36,248 nt of DNA. Source: Carex sylvatica. Its lineage: Eukaryota; Streptophyta; Magnoliopsida; Poales; Cyperaceae. Below, piece by piece: positions 22,101 through 30,843 of this stretch. The stretch covers positions 1 to 36,248 of the forward strand of contig CAXKVR010000500.1 in the NCBI GenBank assembly GCA_964058845.1, written 5' to 3'. Position 1 is the first letter of the stretch. Each line of letters opens with the position of its first letter. The notes below the pieces were generated by a model that saw only the letters and a list, made by a program, of their open reading frames with translations, did no database searches and was not told where the DNA came from. The position numbers and the translations under genes are program-made.

Positions 22101-23739
22101 ATGCGCAAACTGCCAACTTAGCTATAAACTTAATATAACACCTCTTATTCACTTAATGTAGTGGGCCGGGCCATTTAGAATGGGCGGGCTGGGTTGGACC
22201 TTATTTAAAAAGCTGTTTGGATATGTTTGTGCAATCTCATCTTTCATGTACTACCGTGTTCAAGGGAATATGGTAGGTCCTCGGCTCAATTTTGAGTTTA
22301 GTGGACAGCACTTCCATCTGATTTGTGCTGATCAAGCACACACAAATTTTGAAGTAGATCGGACAGAAGCGCTGTCTAATCACTAAGATAATAAGGTTAT
22401 GAAATTTTCCATGAATTTGGGTATCGTAATCATGCACGGCACAGGATTAAGGTCGTTTATGGCTGATAGCAATGGTCTCTTTGCGATCCCTGTGCAGCGC
22501 AGTGCAGTACAGCAGGAGATCTACATTGAGGAATTGGGACTCCAATCAATTGTGGGTTCTCCTCTCTCAACCTTGGAGTTTGATCACAAAGACCAACTTG
22601 TTACTATTGGTATGGATCTATAATGGGAATAACTCGATGAGAAGATAATGCAAATACAAAGAATTTTGGTGACAAAACAATTCCTGTCCTGTTGCCAGAA
22701 ACCTAATTTCCCTCATGCAGTTGTATGTTTACAATATGAAGTTACCTTTTTCTCTAACATACCTATGATAGCATTTATTTTTCAAAAATAAAAATTAAAT
22801 CATTTTTATACAGTAATATAACCATTTACTTGAATATTAGTAGTCCATATATATTTTAGCGCATTTAATATTCCTTCCATATCGTGGAAGTGAATTAATT
22901 ATCTATGACAAATTAACAGTATCACCTTAATTTTCGGTCATAGCATATAGAGTTGAAATAAACAAAAATTGTGTAAATTATTATCAAAACTTCCATAAGC
23001 AACATATATGTTCAAGGTGATCAAATTATAGAAGAGAAAGAAAGAAAGAACAAATTTGTGAAAAACAAGAAACAAAACACAAAGTCTAATTTATACCTAC
23101 CTCGACACCATTAAGAGTAGCATTAAGCAAAGTCGGAAGAGCTTGACGACCAGTCTGCATCTCTGCCTCGGCTGTCAAATTCTCAAACCTAACTTCCACT
23201 TGTGTAGCTTGAACTCCACCCATCCTATGTTAATTTTAGAATTAAAGAAAATATATATTGTCATTTTCAAATACTTAAATATGAAAGTACATCTATGTAC
23301 GTACATTGTGTAATTAACCATATATTTTGATTAGTATCATTAATAAATCATGCTAAAAATTGTATTATGTAAAAAGATCTGTAATAATAGTAGAATAGTG
23401 TTATACTTTTCAGATTTTTGGGAGAATTAAGGGGAATAAGAAAACTGTAGATGTGGAATAGAGATTCTTATTCTAGCATATATTAGAATATAGAGGGTTA
23501 AGACTAGAATAGAATAATAATAGAGACTTGTTTTTTTGAATATTTTTTGGTTATCAATACAAATGTTAGTAAGCATTTAGACTAGTAACCTTCAAAAAAA
23601 TTAAAGCCTGCAAAAATTCTGAATTAAAAGCCTAATCAATCATGTGGTTAGTCAGTCACCTTTGATTTCTCTCCCTGAGCATCCCAAGGAACTCTTCATT
23701 GTCAGCATGAGTTAAAGGTGGCTCGTCTCTGCCATTCAT
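11034..23739 (-). CDS. Full-size ABCG (PDR-type) ABC transporter, 22 exons
   Basis: Members of this family are plasma-membrane pumps for hormones, terpenoids, lipids and toxins; the substrate here is unknown. Exons, in coding order: 23739-23660, 23224-23101, 21448-21360, 21201-21117, 21013-20854, 17923-17820, 17723-17673, 17595-17505, 17378-17077, 16872-16283, 16145-15985, 15583-15480, 15192-15027, 14818-14658, 14588-14256, 13808-13518, 13307-13224, 13133-13000, 12886-12659, 12217-12040, 11925-11671, 11303-11034. Every border is GT..AG and phases agree, giving 4041 nt and 1346 residues with no internal stop. It ends in KYLNFQRR, the usual PDR C-terminus. PDR proteins usually have about 1420-1450 residues. 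This model begins [20 protein letters not shown], where DNEEFL aligns with a conserved site about 80-100 residues into typical members. An unseen upstream exon is possible. The orthologue was not determined. Introns 2 and 5 are large (1.65 and 2.93 kb). Confidence 0.93.
13224..14588 (-). other. NBD2 of the ABCG transporter (exons 15-17)
   Basis: Walker A is GVTGAGKTT (788-796, Lys794). The signature is LSAEQ (895-899), the variant form normal for PDR NBD2. Walker B is [16 protein letters not shown], with catalytic Glu920 present. The H-loop His952 lies in [19 protein letters not shown] landmarks [33 protein letters not shown] and [19 protein letters not shown] are all present. Unlike NBD1, its own Walker motifs look fully competent. 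Confidence 0.9.
15027..16872 (-). other. First transmembrane domain of the ABCG transporter (exons 10-13)
   Basis: Exon 10 encodes the linker from NBD1 ([11 protein letters not shown]), the pre-membrane helix ([19 protein letters not shown]) and hydrophobic helices including [17 protein letters not shown]. It also encodes the PDR motif [11 protein letters not shown]. Exon 11 carries a helix containing [20 protein letters not shown]. Exon 12 carries the conserved [19 protein letters not shown] motif. Exon 13 holds the last hydrophobic segment ([19 protein letters not shown]). The helix count and order fit an ABC2-type membrane domain. Confidence 0.88.
17398..17419. repeat. (AAG)n microsatellite in intron 8
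   Basis: A run of about seven GAA/AAG units lies just upstream of exon 9 of the ABC gene in the transcribed direction (CTT units on the coding strand, part of the polypyrimidine tract region). Confidence 0.9.
18285..18471. repeat. (CT)n microsatellites and GTGAATAGTAAC repeats in intron 5
   Basis: Two CT runs (about 18285..18323 and 18452..18471) bracket a segment in which GTGAGCAGTAAC, GTGAATAGTAAC and GTGAACAGTAAC recur. CCTGCAGAACCGA before and CCTGCACAACCGA after the segment are similar flanks, suggesting a local duplication. No coding content. Confidence 0.75.
19231..19425 (-). mobile_element. Au-type SINE in intron 5 of the ABC gene
   Basis: On the minus strand the segment ends ACCCCAACTTGTTTGGGACT followed by AAAGTCTAGG and a TTGTTGTTATTGTTGTTGT tail. 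This is the characteristic 3' end of the plant Au SINE family. Upstream are GAGGGTTGTGATAGACTTGG and GAGCCAACGTAAAA, also familiar from Au. TTCAATT occurs just outside both ends (about 19219 and 19426) and may be the target duplication. It lies in the same orientation as the host gene. Confidence 0.75.
22073..22163. repeat. Short direct repeat in intron 2 of the ABC gene
   Basis: CTCTTATTCACTTAATGTAG with a following TG occurs at about 22075 and again at about 22142, 67 bp apart. Two plus-strand open frames (22180..22386 and 22399..22623) follow within the intron. They resemble nothing I know. Confidence 0.7.
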
Positions 23740-23945
23740 ACTCTCTCTCTCGCCTCCTTTTAGTACACTTAGCAGTAGTTCTTAAGTTCTCTCTTTTTTT
23801 CGTCTTTAGGAAGCTGCCGCTTTTCCTTTTTTTGGAAGCTAGACAGCAAAGTATTTTAGCAGTTCCTAAGTTTCACTTTCTTTGAAAATTTTGGCAGTGG
23901 CAAGTTCTCTCTCTCTCTAAGCTGAGCTAATCTGGCAAAGTTCAT
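23740..23945 (-). promoter_or_regulatory. GA-rich 5' leader of the ABC gene with possible uORF
   Basis: Read on the minus strand, the 200 bp before the start codon contain GAGAGAGAGAGA at 23905..23918 and GAGAGAGAGA next to the ATG, typical of plant leaders. An upstream ATG at 23945 opens a 29-codon frame that stops at 23856. It would act as an upstream ORF only if transcription starts far enough upstream, which is borderline given the TATA position. Confidence 0.45.
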
Positions 23946-23970
23946 ATTTTGTTGCCTAGTGCCAGATTGA

Positions 23971-23979
23971 TATATATAA
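23971..23979 (-). promoter_or_regulatory. TATA box of the ABC gene
   Basis: On the minus strand the sequence reads TTATATATA, about 230 bp before the start codon and just ahead of the GA-rich leader. A start site about 25-30 bp downstream would fall near 23940..23950. Confidence 0.55.
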
Positions 23980-24129
23980 CGTACTGCTGAAAGACTTATA
24001 TGGACGCATAATTTACACATTTTGTTTTATTCAAACTAGCTAGTATTTTTTAAATATATATATCAAACTTACTATATATCCACGCAGCCTAATGTTGCAC
24101 AGAGCCAAGGAGCTCTACGCAAGTTTTGG

Positions 24130-24600
24130 TTGCACATAGAATTATTGGTTGGGTGGAGGAATTTCTCCTTCTTAGAAAAGGTAAATTATAAGGATGACTG
24201 GACACAAGGTATTAAACATCCACGCATCATAGATATTTTTACAATAAATATCGATTTGAGGTTAGATAAAATGTGCCTGAAACAATCTTTGTGGCCTGGA
24301 CAAAAATCTCAAGTAATTTACAAACATTTCTGCCTTCTCCCATTCAGAATCCTCGGAAAGCCACCCAGTAAAACTAGAATATCGATCAGTATAGTCATTG
24401 AAGGTATTTTTGTAATAAAGGACTTATTGAAGCATTCGGTGGGTTGAGTTCCACCTATATCGCTTTTTGCATTATTGACACTTAGCCTTATTACCAACCC
24501 CGTTAACATCAATTATCTTGAAATACTCCCAAACATCAGAAGTTTTTTTTTCCTTTTAGTCCCACCAGCCTCATCTGCCTCGACCAATATTGACCAAGTA
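24130..24600 (-). pseudogene. hAT transposase relic: BED finger joined to central region
   Basis: From about 24550 downward the minus strand reads TSDVWEYFKIIDVNGVGNKA and then KCQ-stop-CKKRYR. This is the start of a BED zinc finger (W-x2-F, then C-x2-C) with a TAG/TAA-type break at the second Gln. Just upstream is a basic GGTKRKK tract, offset by one frame across a 9-base A-run. About 100 bp on, the strand reads EDSEWEKAEMFVNYL and, in the next frame, ATKIVSGTFYLTSN. This is the W-E-K-A...T-x3-SGT-x-Y-x-TSN block of hAT transposases. The 250 or so residues that normally separate the two parts are missing, so this is an internally deleted, frameshifted copy. It lies about 150 bp upstream of the ABC gene's TATA box. 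Confidence 0.65.
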
Positions 24601-24643
24601 GACCAAGCGGTAATAACATAAATATCATGGCATTTATCATAAA

Positions 24644-25502
24644 TGTAACATCCCGATGAACTTACTTTTGTACTTATTTATTAATATGAAAAATATTAAG
24701 TTTTAAATTTTAAATATTTCATCTTATTCTTTTAAACAAAAAAAAAAAGAGACGTGGTATTGTTAGCCATGTGGGTCCCATGCATGAAACCACCTCTACT
24801 CTCTAACCGACTTTCATTTAGCAAATTCCTTAACATCCAAAATGAAATCATAAGAAAATAAAAAGAAACAGAGAGCAAAGAATGAGAGAAAAAAATAGAG
24901 ATACTTTTATAAAAAAGTTATATTATGATATTGATAATCCATCAGATTGAAATTCCAATTACGTCGCGCTGACAGTCGTTGCAATCTGATTTGGATTTCT
25001 GGATTAATCACTATCAGATAGCTAGATTTCTCTATAATATGTGTTTTCGATTTGTTTGGTTGAATTGGATTTTGAATTGGAATTTAGATTATGATGCAAA
25101 TTTAACGGGATAGCGGGTCCGAGGTTCAAATTTGATTTGTGCAATGATATGATATGTGTTATGAGAAATTATGAAATGATATGATTGTGTGAAATGAAAT
25201 GAGATGGATATTGTGTGACTTGTTTTATTGATAACCCAAACCCCAATATGCTATCACTGGTTAAATATGTAGGCATAATTTGACGTGAATTTGTGTGGAT
25301 TAATCCAGTCTGTTTGAATGGTTGTTTAATTAAGTGAGTTATAGAGAAGCGCGTCGTTAAATAACTAGTTATTGATCTTTGTAGCTTATTATGTATTGTT
25401 TCTTTGTATTTTTTTTCTTGCGACGTAGGTTGACGGGATGATGAATGGATGCGAGGGTGCCTCTCTTGTCACAACTCCAGACCAAGTGGCGGGGTCGTGA
25501 CA
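24644..25502. mobile_element. Solo LTR (859 bp) with 5-bp target duplication
   Basis: The block begins TGTAACATCCCG and ends CGGGGTCGTGACA, so it has TG...CA ends and short inverted termini (TGT-AC-CCCG). The 5 bases on each side are identical (ATAAA at 24639..24643 and 25503..25507). No primer binding site follows and no internal coding region is present, which indicates recombination between two LTRs to leave one. Termini of this kind are common in plant gypsy elements. Its orientation is not determined. Confidence 0.85.
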
Positions 25503-25582
25503 ATAAATATCATTAATGCATTAATTAGAAATTAAACAAGTAAATTAACACTGCATGCATATCATATTATCGTACATACATA

Positions 25583-25949
25583 TAGGGGCTGTAAACTAAT
25601 CAAACCGAATCAAACTTAACTTAGTACGAGTTCGTGTTCGAACCAATTTTGAACCGAACTAGTTTGTTTCGAATTTGGATTTTGAATTGAAAAGAAGAGT
25701 TCAAGTTTGATTCGAATTAATTTGAACCAGTTTTGAACTGAACTAGTTCGAAATTAAAGTAAGGTTTAGAACATAAGATAAGAGTTTCGAATCGAACTAA
25801 ACCATGTTCAAGTTAGAATTCAAACTAATTTCGGACCAAACTTATTTGATTCATTTTAGAATAAACTAATTTTAAACCAAATTAATTATGAACTTTTACC
25901 AAATCAAACTCAATCGAATCACGAACAACGAACTTTTTGTGCATCCCTA
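25583..25949. mobile_element. hAT-type non-autonomous element (367 bp)
   Basis: It begins TAGGGGCTGTAAAC and ends GTGCATCCCTA (TAGGGATGCAC on the other strand), giving short imperfect inverted ends of hAT type. The 8-bp sequence CATACATA flanks both sides (25575..25582 and 25950..25957). The interior is built from GAACCGAACTAGTT and TTCGAATT-like words in both directions. There is no coding capacity. Confidence 0.8.
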
Positions 25950-26109
25950 CATACATATCACATACGAGAACAATTGACCCCATCATGCCCCATAATTAAA
26001 AACATTAATAACTCATAACTAAAACTAACAAAGTCAAAATAAAACCGGTAGATACTTTCTCTTATTATTAATTTCAGTGAAATCAGTGTATCTTTATTCC
26101 AATTCTATG

Positions 26110-27390
26110 AGTATAATTATAATGGTATCGAACCTCAACTAATTGTCCGGCCTACTTTTAAATTTTTCCATCAACATTGTTCCATTTCGTACAAATGCAA
26201 ATGCTCAATATTGATGCAAAACTCCCCTTATTTCGTCATTGATCCCTTCCATATAGAGGAGTGCTCTCGGACCGGGTTCGGGCGGACCGGGCGTACCCGG
26301 GGTCGGGTACGGGTTTGGGTCGGGTACGGGTAAGTCGGGTATACGGGTATCTCGGGTCGGGTATACTCGGGTATATTTTTCAAAATCCGTACCCGACCCG
26401 AGTTATACCCGTGCCCGTGGTACCCGGCACGGGTAGGGCGGTCCGGGTCAGGTACCCGTTTTTTTTTTCTTTTTTTTTCTTTTTTTTTTCTGTTTTTCTG
26501 TTTTTTTTTTTTTTTTTCCTGTTTTTTTAGGTGGCAAATTCGAAATTTCAAAAAAATTTGAATTTTTTTGAATTTTTTTGAATTTTTTAATGAGTTCGGG
26601 TACGGGTCCAGGTCGGGTACGGGTCCGGATCGGGTCGGGTCGGGTCGGACGTAAATCGGACCGGGTTTGCTCGGGTTTTAAACCAAATAACCGTACCCTA
26701 TCCATTTTTTACCCGTACCCGTGTACCCGTTTACCCGACCCATACCCGGATTCGGGCACGGGCGGGTACGGGTCGGGTCCGCGCCCATCGGGTATTTGCA
26801 ATCCTCTACTTCCATACAACAGGGCATTATACGTTCCTATACAGAACTTAGACAACAGGATATTAAATGCCTTGAGATTTACGATGTTAAATCTTCAAAT
26901 GGTTATTGAATTTTCAACAACTGGATATTACGTTTCCACAAAAGATGAGAAGCAAGTTTCCTATAGTTAAATATCCATAAAGAACTTCACATCCGAATTT
27001 CACACTCGCTACTTCTCACATATAGGACAATATTAATATTGTCTTCAGTCACTAGATCAAATACTTGTTCTATTCTATATAATCCTATATTAATTAGTTT
27101 TCATTTAAGTACTTGACTAAATATGCCAACCGACACACTCGTCGCAACTCACTCTTTCTCAGCCATGCAAAAGGCACACATAACTAAATCAAGAGCATAT
27201 AAGAAATGGAATATTTTAATGCCCTATATTATTCATAAATCTCAAAGGCACATAATTTGAATGAAATAAGGGACCTTCTGCATTAAATACTGAGTATTTG
27301 CATTTGTATAAAAGGGTACAATGTTGTTGGAAAAAATTAGAAGTAGGACCGACAATTAGTTGAGGTTTAATACTCTGCATATGGAAATTT
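26110..27390. repeat. Long imperfect inverted repeat (terminal arms of an element)
   Basis: The left arm (about 26120..26245) and right arm (about 27265..27390) are inverted copies. Reading the left arm on the minus strand and the right arm on the plus strand, both show, in order, GAAATAAGGG, TTTGCAT or TCTGCAT, TTGCATTTGTA, ACAATGTTG and GACAATTAGTTGAGGTT. The match also continues inward past the hAT insertion site (ATGCCCT). The loop has no recognisable gene. Long arms without a gene suggest a Mutator-like or foldback element, but no target duplication was found. Confidence 0.7.
26254..26808. mobile_element. GC-rich hAT-type element (555 bp) inside the inverted-repeat arm
   Basis: It begins TAGAGGAGTGCTCTCGG and ends TTGCAATCCTCTA (TAGAGGATTGCAA on the other strand). 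The 8-bp sequence CTTCCATA flanks it exactly (26246..26253 and 26809..26816). Both arms consist of GGGTACGGGTC and CCCGACCC words, very GC-rich against the AT-rich surroundings. They flank a T-rich core (about 26458..26530). The ORFs through it only translate these repeats. Confidence 0.9.
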
Positions 27391-27530
27391 GAAATGTAGG
27401 ACCGATAGTTAGTTGAGGTTTAATACTGCATGGAAATTTGAAATGACGGACCGATAGTTAGTTGAGAACTTGAGATATAATACTGCATGGAAATTTGAAA
27501 TGTAGGACCGACAGTTAGTTGAGGTATTAG
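27343..27530. repeat. Four tandem copies of a 49-57-bp unit
   Basis: GGACCGACAATTAGTTGAGG and variants occur four times, each followed, except in the last copy, by a segment ending TGGAAATTTGAAAT. The first copy is also the outer end of the right inverted-repeat arm, so the element's end appears to have been amplified after or during insertion. Confidence 0.85.
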
Positions 27531-28300
27531 AAAAAAGGGAAAATATGCGTACGGCTATCTTTTGATTGGAAATTTGTTTTTAGAGCAATAATGCATGTAA
27601 ATTAATTAAGCTACCAAAATATATTGTTTTTGTCAATTTTACCAGTCAAATGTATTGATTCCTATTTTACCCTTGTTCAATTTATATATGTCTCTCTTTC
27701 TACTGGTTTATTTTCACGTTTTATTCATGTAATACTTGTCAAATCATTCATTTTCGATCCTATCTTTAAGTCTCTGATACTTATGATCACTAGACAAAAG
27801 TTCCAAAGTTGTTTGTCTTTACCAAAAATACACCATCCATGGTGGCAACTTGGATAAATTTTGTCAGGATAATTAACTGATATTAAACCCAAAACTATAC
27901 ATAATAAATTGAATTGAACTCAAAACTGTACACTTGATTCAAAATTGACCAAAAGTCTAGATTGAATCAAGCTGGTAATTAGTAATTACTGAATCTTAGG
28001 ACTGATAACTACAACAAACCCCGATCTAGAATGCTTATATTGAATATCCCTGTTACAAAAGCAGACCTAAACACGAAATCAACCATTGGTGAGAACAATA
28101 TGGATCAAATTAAACTGTAATATTTACCATTCAATATGCATGTTGGGCATCTGAAATTACAATTAATCATTTGCATTATAAAATGTGATTTGACAAAAAT
28201 GTCATTTAAAAATGAAACAAAGAGGAACTTATAGTTTTACCACTGATTTAGGGTTTCAGTTTTTGCTAAAAAATGTAAGTGAAATTCACAAAAATACGTC
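27531..28300. other. No gene seen
   Basis: AT-rich sequence. The open frame at 27624..27857 has no recognisable motif, and nothing else stands out. Confidence 0.5.
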
Positions 28301-28309
28301 ACTGTTCCA

Positions 28310-28505
28310 AATTTAATCTTTTGCAACAACCTATTAATTGCAACTAATAGACTAGTTAGTTGCATTAGACTAATTATATTGCTGCCAAAATAATTAGTTG
28401 CGGCAGAAAATATTTATTGCAACGAAATAATACCAATTAATTGCAACAACTAAAATTAGTTGCCTGTCAGAAGATTTTTGCAACCATCTTATTGCAACAA
28501 TTTCA
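28310..28505. repeat. Cluster of TTGCAAC / GTTGCAA words
   Basis: About twelve copies of TTGCAAC, TTAATTGCAAC, TTAGTTGC or AGTTGCATTAG lie within 200 bp in both orientations. Such clusters resemble the subterminal repeats of CACTA elements and share the TTGCAA core with the family at 1..675 and 30844. No CACTA terminus is adjacent, although CACTGTTCC occurs at about 28301. Confidence 0.6.
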
Positions 28506-29399
28506 CAAGACAGATCTGGGAAACTCGAGCCAGGGCTCAATGGCCCTAAATTTCAACAAGTCCTAGTTAAGATCTTATTTTTAAGTTTTTTTTCGTTTTA
28601 CTTCGTTTCGTTCAGCTTAGCTCATAGACCTTGTCCGGCTGTAGGTTTGTAATTTGTTTATTTTATCATTTTTGGTAGTTGTGTTGGATTATTAATAGAA
28701 AAATTCTTAGATTAGTAAAACAATATTATTAAATACAAAACTAGTTTCACCTGTAATTCATGTGCTGAATAATTTGATAAAAAAAAAATTAGTATTCAAT
28801 AGTACTGTTTTGGATTTTTATTTTATTTTGCAATATGGAAAATCTGGGTGGTTGAAAATTGATGTAGCATCAGGTCTTTGTGGCAGTATAACAAGCCTTT
28901 GATGGTTTGATGGTTTCAATTCATGTCATGCCTTTTTCAATTCATTAAAGTATTTTATTAACAATTGGTTTGGTATTAATTGCGTGCCTTATTTTATTTT
29001 ATTCTTTTGCGTGATTAAAAAATCAAGGAATGAGTGAACAAATATAATTTACTCTACTTACAAAACTACAAAGCATGTGGCTGCTATAAAATATTTTTTG
29101 CACTTCAGGTGTTTGTATCAATTCCCCACTGAAAAGCTGCTGGTTCAAATATAGAGTTAGATGAGCACCTTTTCACAGCACAGTATATGCACCAACTGGT
29201 ACATTTTGGTACCAGTTCGAACTGGGGTATAAACACAATAAAGTATTAATGCATATATTTCTTTATAGCTTGTCCCTTTAGTGGTTCACAGTGAGCTTTC
29301 AATCTTCCTCATATCAGACGTGTTATTGTGGGGCCCAGCTTGTCATAATGACACAAAGAACAAAACAACTACAAATGGGTGTCGGGTCATAGCTTGAGT
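28506..29399. other. No gene seen
   Basis: AT-rich intergenic sequence with a short direct repeat (TTTGATGGTTTGATGG near 28898). No protein-like frame. Confidence 0.5.
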
Positions 29400-29760
29400 T
29401 CAATTCTCCTATCATCTGAGGACCATGTTGAAGAGACAATCGATGCAATAAAAGAGGCAATTGACGTAATAAAGGACCATGCTGAATTATCTGAGCAAGA
29501 AAGTGGGAGTTGGAATGTGGAGAATATTAATTGAATTATTTGGCTACAGTAAATGTTTACAAATTGTCTCCTATGTCTTTCCACCATTACAAGGTGAAGG
29601 TTCTGACCGTTTGATTTTTTTCTCTCCAACTACAAATGGTTATTTTTCTGTTAAGAAAACCTATGAATTGATAGCATGTGAAAGGCAAGAGAGTTCAAAT
29701 GACAGGGTTCTTTGGAGGTTATTTTGGAGGTTAGTTATTTTTCAGTTTTTTCTTGTCTAA
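29400..29760 (+). pseudogene. L1-type LINE fragment, C-terminal end of the reverse transcriptase ORF
   Basis: The frame reads GEGSDRLIFFSPTTNGYFSV, then KKTYELIACERQ and RVLWRLFWRL. It follows the pattern D-x-L/I-x-W/F-x(3)-NG-x-FSVK-x-Y...W-x2-W seen in the zf-RVT-like region after plant L1 reverse transcriptase. Just upstream, ESGSWNVENIN is recognisable but is followed by a stop and a frame change before ELFGYSKCLQIVS. The fragment ends where W-x2-W would lead to the zinc-binding part. No poly-A tail or target duplication was identified. Confidence 0.7.
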
Positions 29761-30843
29761 TTTTATAAAAGATGATTCAGTTGTAATATTTTTATGTATT
29801 GGTATGACTTCTATATATACTTTTATGTACTGATATATATAATTATACAAAATTGATATATGTAATCGATTTGTCCTCGTTAATAAAAATACATACGGTT
29901 TAAAATAAAATAAAAAATAAAAATGACCTCTTGAAACAGGAAAGTTAAGAGCACTATCTGTCATAATTGACAAAGAGAAATAATTCAAACCAACGCCTCA
30001 TTTATTCTTTTTGATGTTAGTTTATTGCTTATATTTTTACTATGACAATTGAAAGCTGCACATCATTAATTGTTACCTGTCGTTCTTCTTTGATGAATTA
30101 TTACAGTAAAAAGAAAAAGAGTATATTGGCAATAAAATTAAACAATTACATTTACGGGGTAACAAATTTATATCAAGAAGATTATAAAAAATAACGAAGT
30201 CTACAATTGAATTCTTAACGAAATAATACAATATGGGTTCTATAATTTTGATCAACCGGTACGCCATATCAAAAGTGTTGCATATGGTGACATCATATTA
30301 ATTTTTTTTTTTCAGCAACATACTCATAATTGGTGTGACAGAATGTGCATTAATCATTTTTTTTTAAGCTGAAGCCGCATAAGATGTCAACCAATATATA
30401 TCAGTGCTGTGCACATTCGAGGCCCACTGACATCCTCATACTCACTAAAAGGGGTCCACGCGGTACGTACATGGATCATGGATGGCATTGGACAAACTGG
30501 TCGCCATTCCATTTTAATATATTAAGGGAAATTGAAATTTTTCTGAACACGGTGAAGTCGACGACATTTAGTTTAGAAGAATGTATATAGATGAGGCTTA
30601 ATTACTACTTTTATGTACCTTTCAGTTGCTGAATATAAAAAAAAAAATGTTGGTTAAAAAGGAAAACAGTTGATGACATTTTAGTGCCTTGCGTGTGTGA
30701 TGGTTGTAGCTGGAATTTTCTTTTTTGAAAACCTGGCAGAGGCTGACCAGGAGTGTAGCAGGAATTTTCAGTGTTATCATAACTGGACCGCTTGATCTGA
30801 CATAAGCTCGGGTCATTAGTTCATTGGTCGAATTGTTGAGGTA
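29761..30843. other. No gene seen
   Basis: AT-rich sequence. The open frame at 30384..30590 has no recognisable domain. TGAGGTA at the right edge includes the GTA target copy of the next element. Confidence 0.5.

Noticed and set aside
26228..26970. Overlapping ORFs on both strands with Arg/Gly/Pro-rich translations
   Set aside because: They are translations of GGGTACGGGTC-type repeats and a poly-T core in a transposable element.
28310..28505. CRISPR-like array of short repeats
   Set aside because: Units are irregular in spacing and orientation with no constant repeat, and the DNA is from a plant.
29387..29629. Minus-strand ORF opposite the LINE fragment
   Set aside because: It has no domain features, while the plus strand shows the LINE pattern.
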